Of a stretch of 64,000 bases of DNA, positions 1 through 6,421 are shown one piece after another. Positions within the stretch are counted from its first letter, which is position 1, and each line of letters starts with the position of its first letter. Source of the DNA: Spirillospora albida (GTDB lineage: Bacteria > Actinomycetota > Actinomycetes > Streptosporangiales > Streptosporangiaceae); assembly GCF_000718255.1 (NCBI RefSeq), contig NZ_JOFJ01000015.1, forward strand, positions 62,001 to 126,000, written 5' to 3'. A program made the position numbers and the translations under genes. Under the pieces are notes generated by a model, which saw only the letters and a list, made by a program, of their open reading frames with translations, made no database searches and was not told the origin of the DNA.

Positions 1-147
1 ACGCAGGTGCCGCTCGGGCTCGACCGGAGGGGGCTGCCGCTGGGCGTCCAGGTCGCGGGCGCCCCGGGCAACGACCACGTGACGATCGCCGTCGCCATGC
101 ACCTGGAGAAGCGCTTCGGCGGCTGGGTCCCGCCGGGCCGCCCCTGA
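1..147 (+). CDS. Amidase-signature family protein, C-terminal end (partial)
   Basis: Only the last 48 residues are present; the gene runs in from the left edge of the window. The segment reads GLPLGVQVAG followed by a short helix and a tryptophan-containing tail. This matches the C-terminal end of amidase-signature enzymes (GatA/AtzF-like hydrolases), where a GxPxGVQ(V/L)xG strand precedes the final helix. The catalytic Ser-Ser-Lys part lies outside the window, so substrate and activity cannot be judged. The gene is convergent with the following membrane protein, with a gap of only 25 bp and no clear terminator hairpin. Confidence 0.7.
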   Translation, partial: TQVPLGLDRRGLPLGVQVAGAPGNDHVTIAVAMHLEKRFGGWVPPGRP

Positions 148-172
148 GCCGGCGCGTCGGGGGCGGACGGCC

Positions 173-1675
173 TCACGCGCGGGCGGGCTCGGCCTCCGGC
201 TCCTGCCGGGGCACGCGCACCGGGATCGGCTCCGGCGCCGCCTCGTCCGGGTGGCGGCGTCCGGCCCAGGCCGCCACCGCGGCCATCCACGCGAACGGCA
301 CGGCGGGGAGCATGTACCGGTAGTCGAAGTCCGCGGTGACCGGCGGGACGGCCAGCAGCACCACCGCCGTCAGCCACAGCGGCACCGTGCCCGGCCGCGC
401 CCGGCGCCGCAGCACCCCGGCCGCGCCGACGAGCAGGACCGCGCCGAGGACCGTCCCCGGCACGCTCACATGCCGCTGGTAGCCGCGGATCGCGCCCGCG
501 AACGGCTCCACGACCTCCGTCCGGCCCGAGCCGTGCTCGTACTCCCGGACGACGGACAGCCGGTCGCCGCCGCCGATCACCGGCAGCGGCCGCATCCGGT
601 CGGGACGCTTCGGGAACCGGTACTTCGCCTCCGTGCCCGGCGTCGGGTAAGCCTCGCGGTTCCACGAGAACGTCCGGACGAAGAAGTCGTAGGAGACCAC
701 CCGCGCGTAGTCGAGCGGCTGGTTCGCGATCGCCCACATCGCGAAGCGGCGCGCGTCGTCGTCGGTCTTCGGCGAGAACGCCTGGCCGTTCTTCCAGCCG
801 GTGGGGGAGTTGTCCTCCCATATCTGGTGGGACGACGCGGGCCGGTCGTCCGGCGCGCCGAACGGGCACAGGCGCGCGATGTCCGGCGGCGGCGCGAACC
901 GGTCGCAGTCGGCGAAGGCGGCCGTCCGGCCCCACAGGAACACCCCGCCCGGCCCGGTGATCCCGAACCGCCCCTGGACGCCGTGGAACCACGCGCCGTA
1001 CGCGACGAGGGGCAGCGCGAACGCCGCCACCAGGGCGACCTGCGCCGTCCAGCGGGCCCGCCTGACCAGCAGGTACAGGACGGCGATGCCGATCAGCGGC
1101 ATCCCGACCGTCCGGGTGAGGGCCGCGAGGCCGAGCAGCCCCCCGATGAGCGCGGCCCGCCGCCATCCCGCCGCCGGGCCGGGGCGGGCCAGCAGCAGGA
1201 CGCCGGCGAACACGAGCGCCGTGAAGAGGGTGTCCGAGAGCACCATGTGCTCGAGTTCGATCTGGTAGCCGTCCAGCAGCACCGGCGCGAGCGCCACCGC
1301 GGCCCACGGCCGCCGGACCCCGAAATCGCGGATCAGCACCCGGTACGCGACGACCGCCAGGGCCACGACCATCAGGTGTTGCAGCCCCGTCACCAGGGCG
1401 AGGCTGTGGAACGGCTTCAGAACCCACAGGAAGAACCCGTAGCCGACCTGTCGCAGCGGATGCGGGAACGGGTCGTCCGCGATCCGGACATAGTCGTACC
1501 CGTCGTTGAACCACAGCGCCGGCGGATACCCCAGCATCGCCACGACCCGCAGGACCACGCCCACGGCCACCAGCGCCGCGAACAGCCGGTTGCCCAGGAC
1601 GGCGGCCCGCGCGGAACCGCGCCGCCGTCCGGCGGGCTCGGCCGGGCTTCGGCCCTTGCGAGGGGATGGCAACAC
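173..1675 (-). CDS. Polytopic membrane glycosyltransferase-like protein (GT39/ArnT-like)
   Basis: About 500 residues with a long series of hydrophobic segments, starting with LFAALVAVGVVLRVVAMLGY near residue 30. An NDGYDYVRIADD loop follows, then a second span ending near KPFHS. A long non-membrane loop with a periplasmic look (roughly residues 230-400) precedes three more spans, and the tail is charged and Pro/Glu-rich. The acidic loop after the first span is typical of GT-C enzymes that use polyprenyl-phosphate sugars, so the likely role is extracytoplasmic sugar transfer. The acceptor is unknown. I start it at a GTG at 1675, preceded by AGTAGG. A longer reading reaches 1918, but the extra 81 residues look non-coding. 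Confidence 0.65.
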   Translation of the reverse strand: MLPSPRKGRSPAEPAGRRRGSARAAVLGNRLFAALVAVGVVLRVVAMLGYPPALWFNDGYDYVRIADDPFPHPLRQVGYGFFLWVLKPFHSLALVTGLQHLMVVALAVVAYRVLIRDFGVRRPWAAVALAPVLLDGYQIELEHMVLSDTLFTALVFAGVLLLARPGPAAGWRRAALIGGLLGLAALTRTVGMPLIGIAVLYLLVRRARWTAQVALVAAFALPLVAYGAWFHGVQGRFGITGPGGVFLWGRTAAFADCDRFAPPPDIARLCPFGAPDDRPASSHQIWEDNSPTGWKNGQAFSPKTDDDARRFAMWAIANQPLDYARVVSYDFFVRTFSWNREAYPTPGTEAKYRFPKRPDRMRPLPVIGGGDRLSVVREYEHGSGRTEVVEPFAGAIRGYQRHVSVPGTVLGAVLLVGAAGVLRRRARPGTVPLWLTAVVLLAVPPVTADFDYRYMLPAVPFAWMAAVAAWAGRRHPDEAAPEPIPVRVPRQEPEAEPARA

Positions 1676-2029
1676 CGGGCACCTACTCTGGACGTGCGGC
1701 GGGCAGGACGTCTCTCGTCCTATGTGATTGTCGGCTGCGGCCGTCGGTTCGGTCTTTCCGGGCGGGGAGCCGGGGAGATGCGGCCCGCCGGACCGCCTGG
1801 CGAGGCTCCCGGGCGTGTCACTGCATTCACCCGCGCAACGGCCGCGATCATAGCAGCGTGCCCGGACCGCCCCGGTCGCCTCACCGCATCCGCGCCTCTC
1901 GGGCACCGCATCCGCCACACCTATCGCACCGGTGAGCCAGGATTGCGACGCTTTTGGAACGTTCCCGGGTTACTTTCCGCCCCGCTGCGCATATACCGAT
2001 GATCACCTGTGTCGGTTTCGGGGGGCGGC
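1676..2029. other. Divergent intergenic region, no gene seen
   Basis: About 350 bp between the divergent glycosyltransferase and L,D-transpeptidase genes. Open frames cross it in both directions, but their composition looks like GC-rich shadow coding. Locally AT-richer stretches near 1725 and 1990 are the likeliest promoter positions. No convincing operator or RNA motif was found. Confidence 0.4.
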
Positions 2030-2980
2030 ATGGACGAGCACACGGCCGTACGGGCGGTCATCATGAGCACACTGGCCGCGGCGCTCGCCCTGGCGGGGAC
2101 CACTCGGACCGATACCGGCGGGGCCCGGCAGCCCGTATCCGTCGATCAGGAGGACGTGACGCTCGCCTCGGCCGCGGAGCGCCGGCTGGCGTTGCGGATG
2201 GCGCCGCTGGAGAACGAGCTGGTCGGTGTCGGGATGCCCGTCCAGGTGTTCTTCTCCGCGCCGATCACCGGCGTGTCCGCGAAGCGGAAGGTGGAGCGCC
2301 GCCTGACCGTCCGGATGTCGGAGCGGGTCTGGGGCGCCTGGCGCTGGATCAACGACCGGGAGGTCGACTTCCGGCCGAGGGAGCCCTGGCCCGCCGGGCA
2401 GCGGGTGCGGGTCGTGGCGGACCTGAAGGGCATTCGGCTCGGGAACGGGCTGCTGGGGGCGCACGACCGCGTCCTGAACTTCAGGGTCGGCGACCGGCAC
2501 ATCACCCACGTGGACGGGGAGACGCTGCACGCGACCGTCTACGAGGACGGCGATGCCATCCGGGAGATGCGGGTGAGTCTCGGCAAGCCGGGCTACGAGA
2601 CGTGGTCCGGCACCATGATCGCCCAAGAGAAGCGCGCCAAGATGATCATGGATTCGGACACCGTCGGTGAACCCGGCGAGTACCGGGTCAGGACTCACTG
2701 GAACGTCCGCCTGACCTACAGCGGCACGTTCATCCACTCGGCCCCCTGGTCGGTGTACGACCAGGGCGACCGCAACGTCAGCCACGGCTGCATCAACGTG
2801 TCCCCGGAGGACGCCGAGTGGTTCTACGACTTCACCAGACGGGGCGACATCGTCCTGGTGACGGGCACCGAACGCCGCCTGGAATTCGGCAACGGCCCCA
2901 CCCCCTGGGCCATCGGCTGGGAGGAATGGAAGGAAGGCAGCGCCCTGGGCCGCGCCATAAAAGGCCGCCCCCTCCGCTGA
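2030..2980 (+). CDS. Secreted L,D-transpeptidase (Ig-like domain + YkuD domain)
   Basis: A 316-residue exported protein. A short hydrophobic N-terminal segment (about residues 12-26) is followed by an Ig-like domain (about 60-155). The C-terminal YkuD catalytic domain shows FIHSAPW and the active-site motif SHGCIN, with the nucleophilic cysteine near residue 254. Such enzymes make 3-3 cross-links in peptidoglycan outside the membrane or anchor proteins to it. No lipobox cysteine is present, so it is probably anchored by the uncleaved N-terminus or released. The ATG at 2030 is preceded by a G-rich Shine-Dalgarno; a GTG at 2009 is an in-frame alternative. The family assignment is secure, the exact wall substrate is inferred. 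Confidence 0.9.
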   Translation: MDEHTAVRAVIMSTLAAALALAGTTRTDTGGARQPVSVDQEDVTLASAAERRLALRMAPLENELVGVGMPVQVFFSAPITGVSAKRKVERRLTVRMSERVWGAWRWINDREVDFRPREPWPAGQRVRVVADLKGIRLGNGLLGAHDRVLNFRVGDRHITHVDGETLHATVYEDGDAIREMRVSLGKPGYETWSGTMIAQEKRAKMIMDSDTVGEPGEYRVRTHWNVRLTYSGTFIHSAPWSVYDQGDRNVSHGCINVSPEDAEWFYDFTRRGDIVLVTGTERRLEFGNGPTPWAIGWEEWKEGSALGRAIKGRPLR

Positions 2981-3055
2981 CCATGCGGCACGTGAGCGGC
3001 GCGGCGTCGTGTGGATCGGGGCGCTCAGCCGCGCACATCCCGCCTGGCAATATAG

Positions 3056-3079
3056 CCGTATACGAGTGATAGTATTCGG
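3056..3079 (+). promoter_or_regulatory. Palindromic operator and -10 box directly in front of padR
   Basis: Arms CCGTATAC (3056-3063) and GTATTCGG (3072-3079) are separated by 8 bp and match at 7 of 8 positions. The core ATAC-N8-GTAT has the spacing known for PadR/LmrR-type operators. The hexamer TAGTAT (3070-3075) is a TANNNT -10 box whose start point would be the A of the ATG at 3082, so the mRNA is predicted to be leaderless. The right arm covers the -10 box. Autorepression is therefore inferred. Confidence 0.6.
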
Positions 3080-3081
3080 GT

Positions 3082-3639
3082 ATGCCATTGACTGCGGTGG
3101 ACAACCCCCTGGCTCTGCGGCTGCTCGGCCTCCTGGTGGAGCGGCCGATGCACCAGTACGCGCTGGCGGTCGCGCTCAACGAGCGGTATCCCTACCTGAA
3201 CGCCAAGAGCGGCTCCGTCTACACGCTCGTGCGGTCATTGGAGGCGGCCGGATGGGTCGCTCCGACCGGGGTCGAGCAGATGGGCAATCGTCCGGCGCGT
3301 ACCGTCTACGCCTTGACCGATCAGGGCTGGGACGTCTTCAAGGAACGGGTGCGGCGTCAGATCCGCGAGGTCAAGGTGAACACCTCGACGTTCATCGACG
3401 CCCTGGCCTATCTCGGCGCACTCGACCCTTCCGAGGCCCCGGAGATCCTGCGCGGGCGGCAGGAGTCGCTGGACGAGCGGATCGCGGAGCTGGAGCGGGC
3501 GGGCGATTCCGGACTGCCGGAGATCACCATGATCGAGGTCGACTTCGTCCTGCACCAGTTGCGCTCCGAGGCGGAATGGATCCGCGCGCTGATCGCGCGC
3601 GTCGACAACGGCGAGCTGGCGTGGCCGACGAAGGGGTGA
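3082..3639 (+). CDS. PadR family transcriptional regulator
   Basis: 185 residues. The N-terminal winged helix (about residues 8-80) has the typical PadR order: LALRLLGLLVERPMHQYALA, the SGSVYTLVRSLEAAGWV recognition and wing region, then YALTDQG. A long C-terminal helical region (about 95-180) is the PadR_C/Vir dimerisation part. PadR proteins are ligand-responsive repressors that often control a neighbouring enzyme or efflux gene. The downstream gene follows at once, so it is the obvious target besides padR itself. No Shine-Dalgarno precedes the ATG, and a -10 box ends 6 nt before it, fitting leaderless translation. Confidence 0.9.
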   Translation: MPLTAVDNPLALRLLGLLVERPMHQYALAVALNERYPYLNAKSGSVYTLVRSLEAAGWVAPTGVEQMGNRPARTVYALTDQGWDVFKERVRRQIREVKVNTSTFIDALAYLGALDPSEAPEILRGRQESLDERIAELERAGDSGLPEITMIEVDFVLHQLRSEAEWIRALIARVDNGELAWPTKG

Positions 3640-3641
3640 AC

Positions 3642-4622
3642 GTGAACGGCTTGACCTACGGCATCTACGCGGCCGGCCAGGTGGCCGCCACGGCGGGCCC
3701 GCCCGACGCCCCGGCGGCCATCGACGATCTGGTCAGTGGGCTGAGCGGCGGACGGCCCTTCGTCGTCCGCGAATACGTGCACTTCCTAGGAACTCCGGCC
3801 GACCCCGAGAAGGCGCGGGTCCTGGCGCCCGAGCGGCGGATGCGTGAGCTGACCATGCCCGACCAGTGGTACCGCACCGGAAACCGCCGGCTCGACCTGG
3901 TCCTGTGCTACCTGCCGCCCGAAGCCGACCTCGACGGCTGGCTGAACTTCATCGAGCGGGTGGTTCTCCGATACGGGTCCATCGTGCGTTTCCTGCAGAT
4001 CACCCTGGAGCCGAATTTCAAGCTGCCCTGGATTGACGGCAGCTCTCCCGGAGTCCTCGACGCCCTCACCGCCGGGATTCGCCACGCCCGCCACCTGCTC
4101 GACTCGGCAGGGCACCGTGACGTCCAGCTCGGCTTCTCTGTCGCCGAACCACCCGAGTTCCTCGGCGGCGACGAGGAATTCTGGGCGCATCTGGAGGCGC
4201 TCGCACCATCGGATTTCGCGGCCCACGTTGACTATGTGGGCCTGGGGCTCTACCCGGACGCCTTTTCTCCGGTGCCCGAACCCGCCCTGGCCGGGCTCAC
4301 CGAGCACGCCCTGCGCCATCTGCGCGAGCAGTGCATGCCGCGCGCCCACCTCGGCCCGGACGTGCCCATTCACGTCGCCGAGAACGGCACCCCCACCGGA
4401 CCCGACCGCACGGTCGACGACCAGGCGGCCCGACTGGACATCATGATCCGCACGGTGACCGCCACCGCCGCGCACTGCAACGTCACCCATTACGAACTGT
4501 TCGGTCTGCGTGATGCCGACTCCGCCCGCCCTGAGCCGACCGCCCAACTCGGGCTGACCACCAGCGGCTACCAGCCCAAGCCCGCCTACGACGTCTACCG
4601 CAAGCTGATCGCCGAGAGCTGA
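3642..4622 (+). CDS. TIM-barrel-like protein coupled to padR, glycoside-hydrolase-like
   Basis: 326 residues, translated from a GTG 2 bp after the padR stop with AAGGGG five bases upstream; another GTG overlaps the padR stop at 3636. No signal peptide. The sequence reads like an alternating beta/alpha barrel: LDLVLCYLP, IVRFLQITLEPN, VQLGFSVAEPP, VDYVGLGLYPD, VPIHVAENGTPTG and VTHYELFGLRDAD. The ITLEPN and HVAENG strands resemble the acid/base and nucleophile glutamate strands of clan GH-A glycosidases, and the tail YQPKPAYDVYRKLI is also typical of that fold. The substrate is unknown. Control by the PadR regulator is inferred from the coupling. Confidence 0.55.
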   Translation: MNGLTYGIYAAGQVAATAGPPDAPAAIDDLVSGLSGGRPFVVREYVHFLGTPADPEKARVLAPERRMRELTMPDQWYRTGNRRLDLVLCYLPPEADLDGWLNFIERVVLRYGSIVRFLQITLEPNFKLPWIDGSSPGVLDALTAGIRHARHLLDSAGHRDVQLGFSVAEPPEFLGGDEEFWAHLEALAPSDFAAHVDYVGLGLYPDAFSPVPEPALAGLTEHALRHLREQCMPRAHLGPDVPIHVAENGTPTGPDRTVDDQAARLDIMIRTVTATAAHCNVTHYELFGLRDADSARPEPTAQLGLTTSGYQPKPAYDVYRKLIAES

Positions 4623-4879
4623 GCGGGCGCCGTCGCGTGAGGCCGTGCCGACCGCGCGGGCGTTGGCCGTTCATGGGTGCGCAAGCCCATGGGCCATGGC
4701 TCAAGATCCACAGGACGCGTCTCAAATGGTGGCCGCCAGACCCCGGCTGAGCGGGGTCCGGTGTCCTAGGTTCACCTCGAATGGCCTGCGGACTCTGCGA
4801 ACCGAAACGCATCGAACGCCAGGGCATGCACTGCTCATTCGGTGCACAACACCAGATATCCCCCCTTGTCGACGGTGGC
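4623..4879. other. Non-coding accessory DNA beside the TnpB remnant
   Basis: No supportable gene. A hairpin with arms GACCCCG (4739-4745) and CGGGGTC (4752-4758) around GCTGAG lies here, and a second short palindrome is seen near 4684-4693. Composition is less GC-rich than the flanking genes. The stretch may hold the decayed right part of the neighbouring IS605-type element, but no element end can be fixed. Confidence 0.35.
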
Positions 4880-4964
4880 CTATACAGAAATTGAAATGTG
4901 TTTTACATTCCGTGGTGCTGCGCCTTGCCGACGCTGCGTTTTGAAGGCACCGACCTCGCCCAGC

Positions 4965-5179
4965 CACGCCCGCTCCGGGGTCAGCTTGGCTCGCGTGATG
5001 ACCTGTTTGGACAGTTCGGCGTCCGAGATGTATGGCAAACCCCGCTCGCGGGCTTCCCGCCGCAGGCGCAGCCCGTCGTTGAACACCACCCGCGCGCACC
5101 CGAACGCCCGAGCCAGCTCGATCCGCTGGCCAGGCGTCGGGTAGACGCGGAACTGGTCACGGAGCTGCACAAAAAGCAC
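4965..5179 (-). pseudogene. TnpB (IS200/IS605 family) N-terminal remnant
   Basis: About 70 residues of the TnpB/OrfB N-terminus are readable from the GTG at 5179: FRVYPTPGQRIELARAFGCA, then RVVFNDGLRLRREA and LPYISDAELSKQV, ending at ERAWLGEV. Intact TnpB proteins are about 350-450 residues, with a RuvC-like nuclease and a zinc finger. Both are absent here. After LGEV the frame runs into unrelated sequence, so the rest has been deleted or replaced. There is no tnpA nearby. It is a fossil of a transposon-encoded RNA-guided nuclease gene and is certainly non-functional as a nuclease. Confidence 0.8.
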
Positions 5180-5222
5180 CGTACCATCGGCAAATGATAG
5201 ATCTTAAAGGTATCCGTACTGG

Positions 5223-5251
5223 TGGACATCGCGTTTCGCGACACATGTCCA
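5223..5251. repeat. Nested hairpin upstream of the TnpB remnant
   Basis: Outer arms TGGACAT (5223-5229) and ATGTCCA (5245-5251) enclose an inner CGCG-TTT-CGCG stem (5230-5240). The hairpin lies about 45 bp upstream of the remnant start in AT-richer DNA. IS200/IS605 elements carry subterminal hairpins recognised as single strands by their transposase, so this may be the preserved left-end hairpin. That reading is an inference. Confidence 0.45.
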
Positions 5252-5490
5252 TTTGATTTCCGTGCAATAACGAAGTTTCGGCGCGAAGTGTTCACCTCGT
5301 GAAGCGGTACATCGAGCGGCAGAGCCCTCCCGGTCAAGGCACTGCTCGGGCCTGACGGCCCTCCCAGCGCGGGCCTTCACCTCCGGCCTGAAGGCCAGAG
5401 CACCGGCCCGCATCCGGTAGCGGGCCTTCCTCGACCGGCCGCGCCGCTTCCTCGCAGCTCTGTCTTGGAGCGCCGTCCCCCCGGAGTGGG
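5252..5490. other. Intergenic stretch without a supportable gene
   Basis: Frames are open here but none resembles a known protein or has a start site with a ribosome-binding site. An arginine-rich reading on the minus strand (5204-5506) may be a remnant or simply GC-rich shadow coding. Confidence 0.35.
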
Positions 5491-5523
5491 AAGGCGGCCC
5501 GACCACCGAAGTCGGGCCGCCTT
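5491..5523. terminator. Bidirectional hairpin terminator
   Basis: Perfect 13-bp stem: AAGGCGGCCCGAC (5491-5503) pairs with GTCGGGCCGCCTT (5511-5523) around a 7-nt loop. It sits 11 bp beyond the stop of the small membrane protein gene on the minus strand, in the expected position for a terminator of that mini-operon. There is no long U tract, as usual in high-GC actinobacteria. Confidence 0.8.
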
Positions 5524-5534
5524 GCCGAGGGGCG

Positions 5535-5654
5535 TCAGAAGAGCGTGCGGTGCCGACCGACGTAGCGTGGCCTGCGGCTCACGGTGACGGCGATGGCGGA
5601 TGCGGCGGCGACGAGCACCACCGCGCCGATCGAGGCGGAGGCGAGCGCGATCAC
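5535..5654 (-). CDS. 39-residue single-span membrane protein with C-terminal YVGRHR
   Basis: The protein is one hydrophobic helix (residues 1-25) followed by a basic tail SRRPRYVGRHRTLF. The predicted topology is N-out/C-in by the positive-inside rule. Its GTG start overlaps the TGA of the upstream gene (GTGA), so translation is coupled. A protein of the same design, again ending in YVGRHR and again GTGA-coupled to a small gene, occurs at 30283-30408. I do not know the family. The repeated architecture argues that this tiny gene is real. Possible roles are a membrane anchor, or a small toxin or signalling peptide; both are speculation. Confidence 0.6.
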   Translation of the reverse strand: MIALASASIGAVVLVAAASAIAVTVSRRPRYVGRHRTLF

Positions 5655-5941
5655 AGCGGCATTCCCGGGCGGCCGTGCAGCAGGGTCTTGACGGCGGTGA
5701 CGGTGTCGGGGACGTGGTCGGCCTCGGCGAGGGCGAGACGCCACGTGGCCCAGAACCAGGGGCGTCCGGCGTCGTCCCGGCGCGCCTCCATGGCGAGGAC
5801 GGCGGCCGGGTGCAGCCAGCAGCAGCCTTCCGCTTGCGGGTTCTCGACGTGCAGGCCGTCCGGTGTCATCCACGCGCGCATCCCATGCACGCGCAGCACG
5901 GTTCCCAGCGCGTCGAGCCGCGCCCTAGCATCAGGTCTCAC
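5651..5941 (-). CDS. Small conserved-type protein (96 aa) of unknown function
   Basis: A 96-residue soluble protein, rich in Trp (AWMTPDG, CCWLHPAAVLAM, RPWFWATWRLALAEADH). The start is a GTG at 5941, with GGGAGG about 11 nt upstream. It is the first gene of a two-gene minus-strand unit ending at the terminator at 5491-5523, and it is translationally coupled to the YVGRHR membrane peptide. The unit is divergent from a short GntR regulator. The layout mirrors the locus at 30.3-30.6 kb, though the two soluble proteins share little obvious sequence. The function is not recognised. Confidence 0.6.
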   Translation of the reverse strand: MRPDARARLDALGTVLRVHGMRAWMTPDGLHVENPQAEGCCWLHPAAVLAMEARRDDAGRPWFWATWRLALAEADHVPDTVTAVKTLLHGRPGMPL

Positions 5942-6116
5942 GGGTCGTTCGCCTCCCTATAGGCGTTCGGTCCTAGCCCCGTCCGGCGGGTCGCAGCGTC
6001 CGGGCGGGGCGTTCTTGTGTCATTCACTAGCCTAGGCGAACCAGGGAAGATCAGGGAAGAGCCAGGCGAGGCCGGTTCCTGCCAAACCGTGCCGGGAAGC
6101 ATGGGTGCAGGTCGGA

Positions 6117-6128
6117 TACCGTTTTGTC
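6117..6128 (+). promoter_or_regulatory. Predicted leaderless promoter (-10) of the GntR gene
   Basis: TACCGT (6117-6122) ends 6 nt before the ATG at 6129 and no Shine-Dalgarno is present. This is the TANNNT-N6-ATG layout of actinobacterial leaderless genes. Upstream, CAGGGAAGAT/CAGGGAAGAG forms a 10-bp tandem repeat (6042-6061) that could bind the regulator. Confidence 0.5.
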
Positions 6129-6374
6129 ATGATCGACCTCGATGGGCCGACGCCGATCTATCTCCAGATCGTGGCGGAGGTGGAGCGGCGCATAGCGGCG
6201 GGCGAGTATCGGCCCGGCCGCCGGATCCCATCCGCCACGGCGCTGTCGGAGGAGTTTGGAGTTTCCCGCCGTACCTGCGTGGACGCGCTCCGAGTGCTCC
6301 GGGAGCGGGGGGCGGTCATCGGCGTACCGGGACGCGGCACCTTCGTCGCGGAAGCGAGTGAGCGGGACGAATAG
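6129..6374 (+). CDS. Short GntR family regulator (DNA-binding domain only)
   Basis: 81 residues from the ATG at 6129 (a GTG at 6105 is in frame). The whole protein is one GntR winged helix: PTPIYLQIVAEVERRIAAGE, the basic linker PGRRIPSATALSEEFGVSRR (recognition helix), then VLRERGAVIGVPGRGTFV, the wing. There is no effector-binding domain. Such stand-alone GntR domains are common in actinobacterial integrative elements and next to small-gene pairs. It is divergent from the 96-aa/39-aa gene pair, which is its likely target. It converges with the kinase gene that follows. Confidence 0.85.
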   Translation: MIDLDGPTPIYLQIVAEVERRIAAGEYRPGRRIPSATALSEEFGVSRRTCVDALRVLRERGAVIGVPGRGTFVAEASERDE

Positions 6375-6421
6375 GCGAGCGGTCGATGTCGCCACGTGCT
6401 GACTGAGTGCGGATGGGAAGC

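Noticed and set aside
1676..1918. 81-residue N-terminal extension of the glycosyltransferase
   Set aside because: Composition is unlike a protein N-terminus, and a GTG with an AGTAGG site precedes the first membrane helix.
3009..3641. Long N-terminal extension of the TIM-barrel-like protein overlapping padR
   Set aside because: It runs through padR in another frame; padR is clearly real and the GTG at 3642 has a good ribosome-binding site.
5252..5490. C-terminal TnpB fragment or arginine-rich gene
   Set aside because: No zinc-finger cysteines or RuvC motif could be read in any frame.
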